From positions 1 through 9,611 of the forward strand of contig CAYRIF010000142.1 in NCBI GenBank assembly GCA_964424205.1: DNA of 9,611 bases. The letters are read 5' to 3'. This stretch comes from CAYRIF01 sp964424205. Its GTDB lineage: Bacteria > Bacteroidota > Bacteroidia > Cytophagales > Cyclobacteriaceae. This document shows, piece by piece, positions 7,996-9,611 of this stretch; position 1 is the first letter of the stretch; each line of letters starts with the position of its first letter. Below the pieces are notes generated by a model, which was not told where the DNA came from, did no database searches, and saw nothing but the letters and a program-made list of their open reading frames with translations. The translations under genes were made by a program, and so were the position numbers.

Positions 7996-8472
7996 TTATC
8001 GTAGCCTATCCACTGACCTGACCAGGTTTTCATCCCTTTTGATAAAGCGATTTGCCATGCTATTAAAAAGCAAGGCAAATACAAGCAGAAAAAATCCTAT
8101 CAGATAATCCCCCTGAGCTTTTGGGTTTACAATGTCTTCACTGGTGAGAACAAAGTAAAGTGTCACGCCTAAAGTTGCCATTAATAGCAAAGCGTTGATT
8201 AACCCAAGTTTCATTTGTAGCAGCCTGTTATCATAGCGAAATATAGAATATGCGGCAGTGGCTGTTGCCAAAATTGCTAAAATAGCGATGTAAAAAGTTT
8301 GCGTATTATTTGTTGCAGCCGGGGCAGCCTGCGTATGTGTCATATCAAAAGCAGTCAAGGCGATTGTCTCCCCGCCATCGGCTGATGTTTCACTCCAAAT
8401 GGGCATAAAAAGCATGCCAATGACTGTACCCACTACTAATAATAAAAATATCGTTTGGACTCTTTGTAACAT
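7996..8472 (-). CDS. DUF4293 family four-helix membrane protein
   Basis: Small integral membrane protein of 158 residues with unknown function. Four hydrophobic helices are visible at about 5-24, 60-78, 89-110 and 122-141. A polar loop rich in Ala, Thr and Asn (about 27-58) lies between the first two. The N-terminus MLQRVQTIFLLL and the basic C-terminus ending KRDENLVRSVDRLR match what I know of the DUF4293 family of Bacteroidota, in which the end of the protein is especially conserved. The gene ends 5 bases from the dsbD stop and is divergent from truA. A weak candidate promoter on its strand is TTG (8525-8523), 21 bases, then TAAATTGC (8501-8494), about 20 bases before the ATG. Conservation suggests a general membrane role, but nothing in the sequence says what. 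Confidence 0.85.
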   Translation of the reverse strand: MLQRVQTIFLLLVVGTVIGMLFMPIWSETSADGGETIALTAFDMTHTQAAPAATNNTQTFYIAILAILATATAAYSIFRYDNRLLQMKLGLINALLLMATLGVTLYFVLTSEDIVNPKAQGDYLIGFFLLVFALLFNSMANRFIKRDENLVRSVDRLR

Positions 8473-8567
8473 ATTACGTTCTAATTTTTTGATGCAATTT
8501 AGTTATTTTTGGATTTAAAATACAAGTAAAATTTCTATTGACAGACCATTTCCTTAATATTCGCAGC

Positions 8568-8596
8568 ATGAAATCTGACAAAAATCCATACCTTTG
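8568..8596 (+). promoter_or_regulatory. Candidate truA promoter with perfect -7 box
   Basis: TACCTTTG (8589-8596) matches the Bacteroidota -7 consensus TAnnTTTG at every fixed position. Eighteen bases upstream, ATG (8568-8570) is a one-mismatch version of the TTG -33 element. Transcription would start near 8600-8604, about 55 bases before the truA start. The last two bases of the -7 box (8595-8596) belong to the palindrome at 8595-8618, so any protein bound there would compete with RNA polymerase. Confidence 0.5.
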
Positions 8597-8618
8597 ATAG
8601 TATCACATGATACTATCA
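8595..8618. promoter_or_regulatory. Nested palindrome over the truA promoter, candidate operator
   Basis: TGATAGTATCA (8595-8605), a CA spacer, then TGATACTATCA (8608-8618). The two 11-base halves are perfect inverted copies, and each half is itself a palindrome (TGATA-N-TATCA). The element therefore contains four TGATA/TATCA units, with the two half-centres 13 bp apart. It starts on the last two bases of the -7 box and covers the expected transcription start, the classic place for a repressor. It could also fold at the 5' end of the mRNA, but no T-run follows, so a terminator is unlikely. I do not recognise the regulator. TGATA is reminiscent of Fur-type boxes, but the spacing does not fit. 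Confidence 0.45.
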
Positions 8619-8655
8619 CTCTTATGCGTCAAAGCTACTTGCACAAATCATCTCA

Positions 8656-9399
8656 ATGAAATATTTTTTCGAAATTTCCTATAATGGCGGCAACTATCAC
8701 GGGTGGCAAATTCAGAAAAATGCCATATCGGTGCAGGAGGTGATCACTAACGGCCTCACTACTTTTTTCAAGCAAAAAATTAGTATTGTAGGCAGCGGCA
8801 GAACGGATGCAGGTGTGCATGCAAAACAACAATTTTTCAATGTGGATATTGATGGTGATTTCGATATTGAAAGCACTATTTTCAAACTCAATAGTTTTTT
8901 TCCAAGAGAAATAAGTATTAATACTATTCGTGCGGTAAGGGCTGATGTGAGCGCTCGGTTCAACGCCGCTTCAAGGAGTTATGAATACCACATGCATACT
9001 TTCAAAAAACCGTTTCTGGATGGGTTAAGCTATTATTTCTGGAATGAAATAAATGTGGATCGCATGAACGAGGCAGCCGCTATTTTATTGACCAAAACAG
9101 ATTTTCAAGCTTTTAGCAAAGTGAAAACGGAGACAAGTACTTTTTTGTGTGATATAACAGATGCTAAATGGGTTCAGGAAGGGTACCTTCTCGTATTCCA
9201 TATTTCAGCCAATCGTTTTTTGAGAGGAATGGTGAGAACGATAGTGGGTACGCTGCTGGATGTGGGGTTAGGAAAAACAACCCTCCAAGAATTTGATCGA
9301 ATTATTGAAAGCAAAGACCGTAGAAACGCTGGTAGATCTGTGCCAGCGTGTGGCTTATACCTTTCAAAGGTTGAATACCCACATGATGTATTTTTATAA
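8656..9399 (+). CDS. truA: tRNA pseudouridine synthase A
   Basis: Cytoplasmic enzyme of 247 residues, normal for the family, that converts uridine to pseudouridine at positions 38-40 in the anticodon arm of many tRNAs. The N-terminus reads ISYNGGNYHGWQIQ, the typical first strand and loop. The catalytic aspartate is Asp51 in GSGRTDAGVHA. The second conserved block is RFNAASRSYEYH (101-112), then ANRFLRGMVR (185-194) and the C-terminal block AGRSVPACGLYL (225-236), so the protein looks complete and active. The ATG at 8656 fits the conserved start; an upstream ATG at 8624 is in another frame. The gene is divergent from DUF4293 and 68 bases before the next plus-strand gene. The palindrome over its promoter hints at regulated expression, which would be unexpected for this usually housekeeping gene. 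Confidence 0.96.
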   Translation: MKYFFEISYNGGNYHGWQIQKNAISVQEVITNGLTTFFKQKISIVGSGRTDAGVHAKQQFFNVDIDGDFDIESTIFKLNSFFPREISINTIRAVRADVSARFNAASRSYEYHMHTFKKPFLDGLSYYFWNEINVDRMNEAAAILLTKTDFQAFSKVKTETSTFLCDITDAKWVQEGYLLVFHISANRFLRGMVRTIVGTLLDVGLGKTTLQEFDRIIESKDRRNAGRSVPACGLYLSKVEYPHDVFL

Positions 9400-9467
9400 G
9401 AGAATGTATTCGTGGATAAAATATTTGTATCATTTATTCGTAACTTTAATAGTAGCATAAAAGCAAC

Positions 9468-9611
9468 ATGAATAGCAAAGGCATTAAATATATTATGATA
9501 AGTTTTTCAATGCTAGGTTTAGTGTTACTCTCTCATTGCGGAGAGACTCAAAAACAAACAGAAATTCCGTATGCCATTGTTAATGAGTCAATCAACCTTA
9601 ATAATTTTGAT
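9468..9611 (+). CDS. Probable lipoprotein, N-terminal fragment (cut by window end)
   Basis: Open frame of 48 codons from the ATG at 9468 to the window edge with no stop. It begins MNSKGIKYIMISFSMLGLVLLSHCGE: a Lys-containing start, a hydrophobic stretch at about 9-22 and Cys24, which looks like a lipoprotein signal. His at -1 of the cysteine is unusual for a lipobox, where Gly, Ala or Ser is normal. The sequence after the cysteine is polar (ETQKQTEIP), then YAIVNESINLNNFD. That run resembles, from memory, the start of small Bacteroidota lipoproteins with a Rieske-like fold, in which an IPY..VN..INL segment precedes the first strand. This is a tentative family guess on a fragment. It follows truA by 68 bases on the same strand; TAACTTTA (9441-9448) is a weak -7-like box lacking a -33 element. 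Confidence 0.6.
   Translation, partial: MNSKGIKYIMISFSMLGLVLLSHCGETQKQTEIPYAIVNESINLNNFD

Noticed and set aside
8015..8030. Small dyad ACCTG-AC-CAGGT followed by TTTT, a possible dsbD terminator
   Set aside because: The stem is too short once a loop is allowed, and it lies in the coding end of DUF4293, where it is explained by the conserved C-terminal residues.
9401..9467. Terminator or strong promoter between truA and the lipoprotein gene
   Set aside because: No stem followed by a T-run and no properly spaced -33/-7 pair is visible; only weak half matches such as TAACTTTA are present.
1..9611. Defence system, mobile element, CRISPR or biosynthetic cluster
   Set aside because: I looked for nucleases, transposases, integrases, repeat arrays, toxin-antitoxin pairs and helicases and saw none. 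All large frames belong to housekeeping, envelope or peptidase families.

Overview
The window reads as an ordinary stretch of chromosome from a member of the Bacteroidota. The pointers are its AT-rich base composition, two DUF3857 transglutaminase-like exported proteins in tandem, a DUF4293 membrane protein (a family I know essentially from this phylum), the lack of clear Shine-Dalgarno sequences, and a perfect match to the Bacteroidota -7 promoter element TAnnTTTG upstream of truA. I cannot place it below phylum with confidence; a Cytophagales-like organism is a guess. I see no mobile elements, tRNA or rRNA genes, CRISPR arrays or phage genes.

Layout. On the left, two minus-strand genes form a tight operon: a 679-residue DUF3857 protein (3996 to 1957), then a 640-residue paralogue (1954 to 32), with 2 bases between them. 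A divergent gap of about 230 bp, holding a candidate minus-strand promoter and two small dyads, separates them from a plus-strand M20-family dipeptidase (4225-5595). A 250-bp gap with a long AT-rich imperfect hairpin and a -7-like box leads to dsbD (5846-7990, plus). A DUF4293 gene (8472 to 7996, minus) converges on dsbD, with 5 bases between the stop codons. DUF4293 is divergent from truA (8656-9399, plus); the 183-bp gap between them holds a promoter overlapped by a nested palindrome. The window ends inside the N-terminus of a probable lipoprotein (from 9468).

How the genes fit together. Most are single-gene housekeeping or envelope functions rather than one pathway: envelope thiol reduction (DsbD), peptide turnover (M20), tRNA pseudouridylation (TruA) and membrane or envelope proteins of unknown function. 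The DUF3857 pair is the only obvious functional unit. One member keeps a Cys-His-acid transglutaminase-type triad. In the other the Cys and His positions are Asp and Tyr, so the pair looks like an enzyme plus a non-catalytic partner.

I did not find a convincing new multi-gene system. The items most worth checking are the palindrome at the truA promoter, the active/degenerate DUF3857 pair, and the hairpin in the long region upstream of dsbD.
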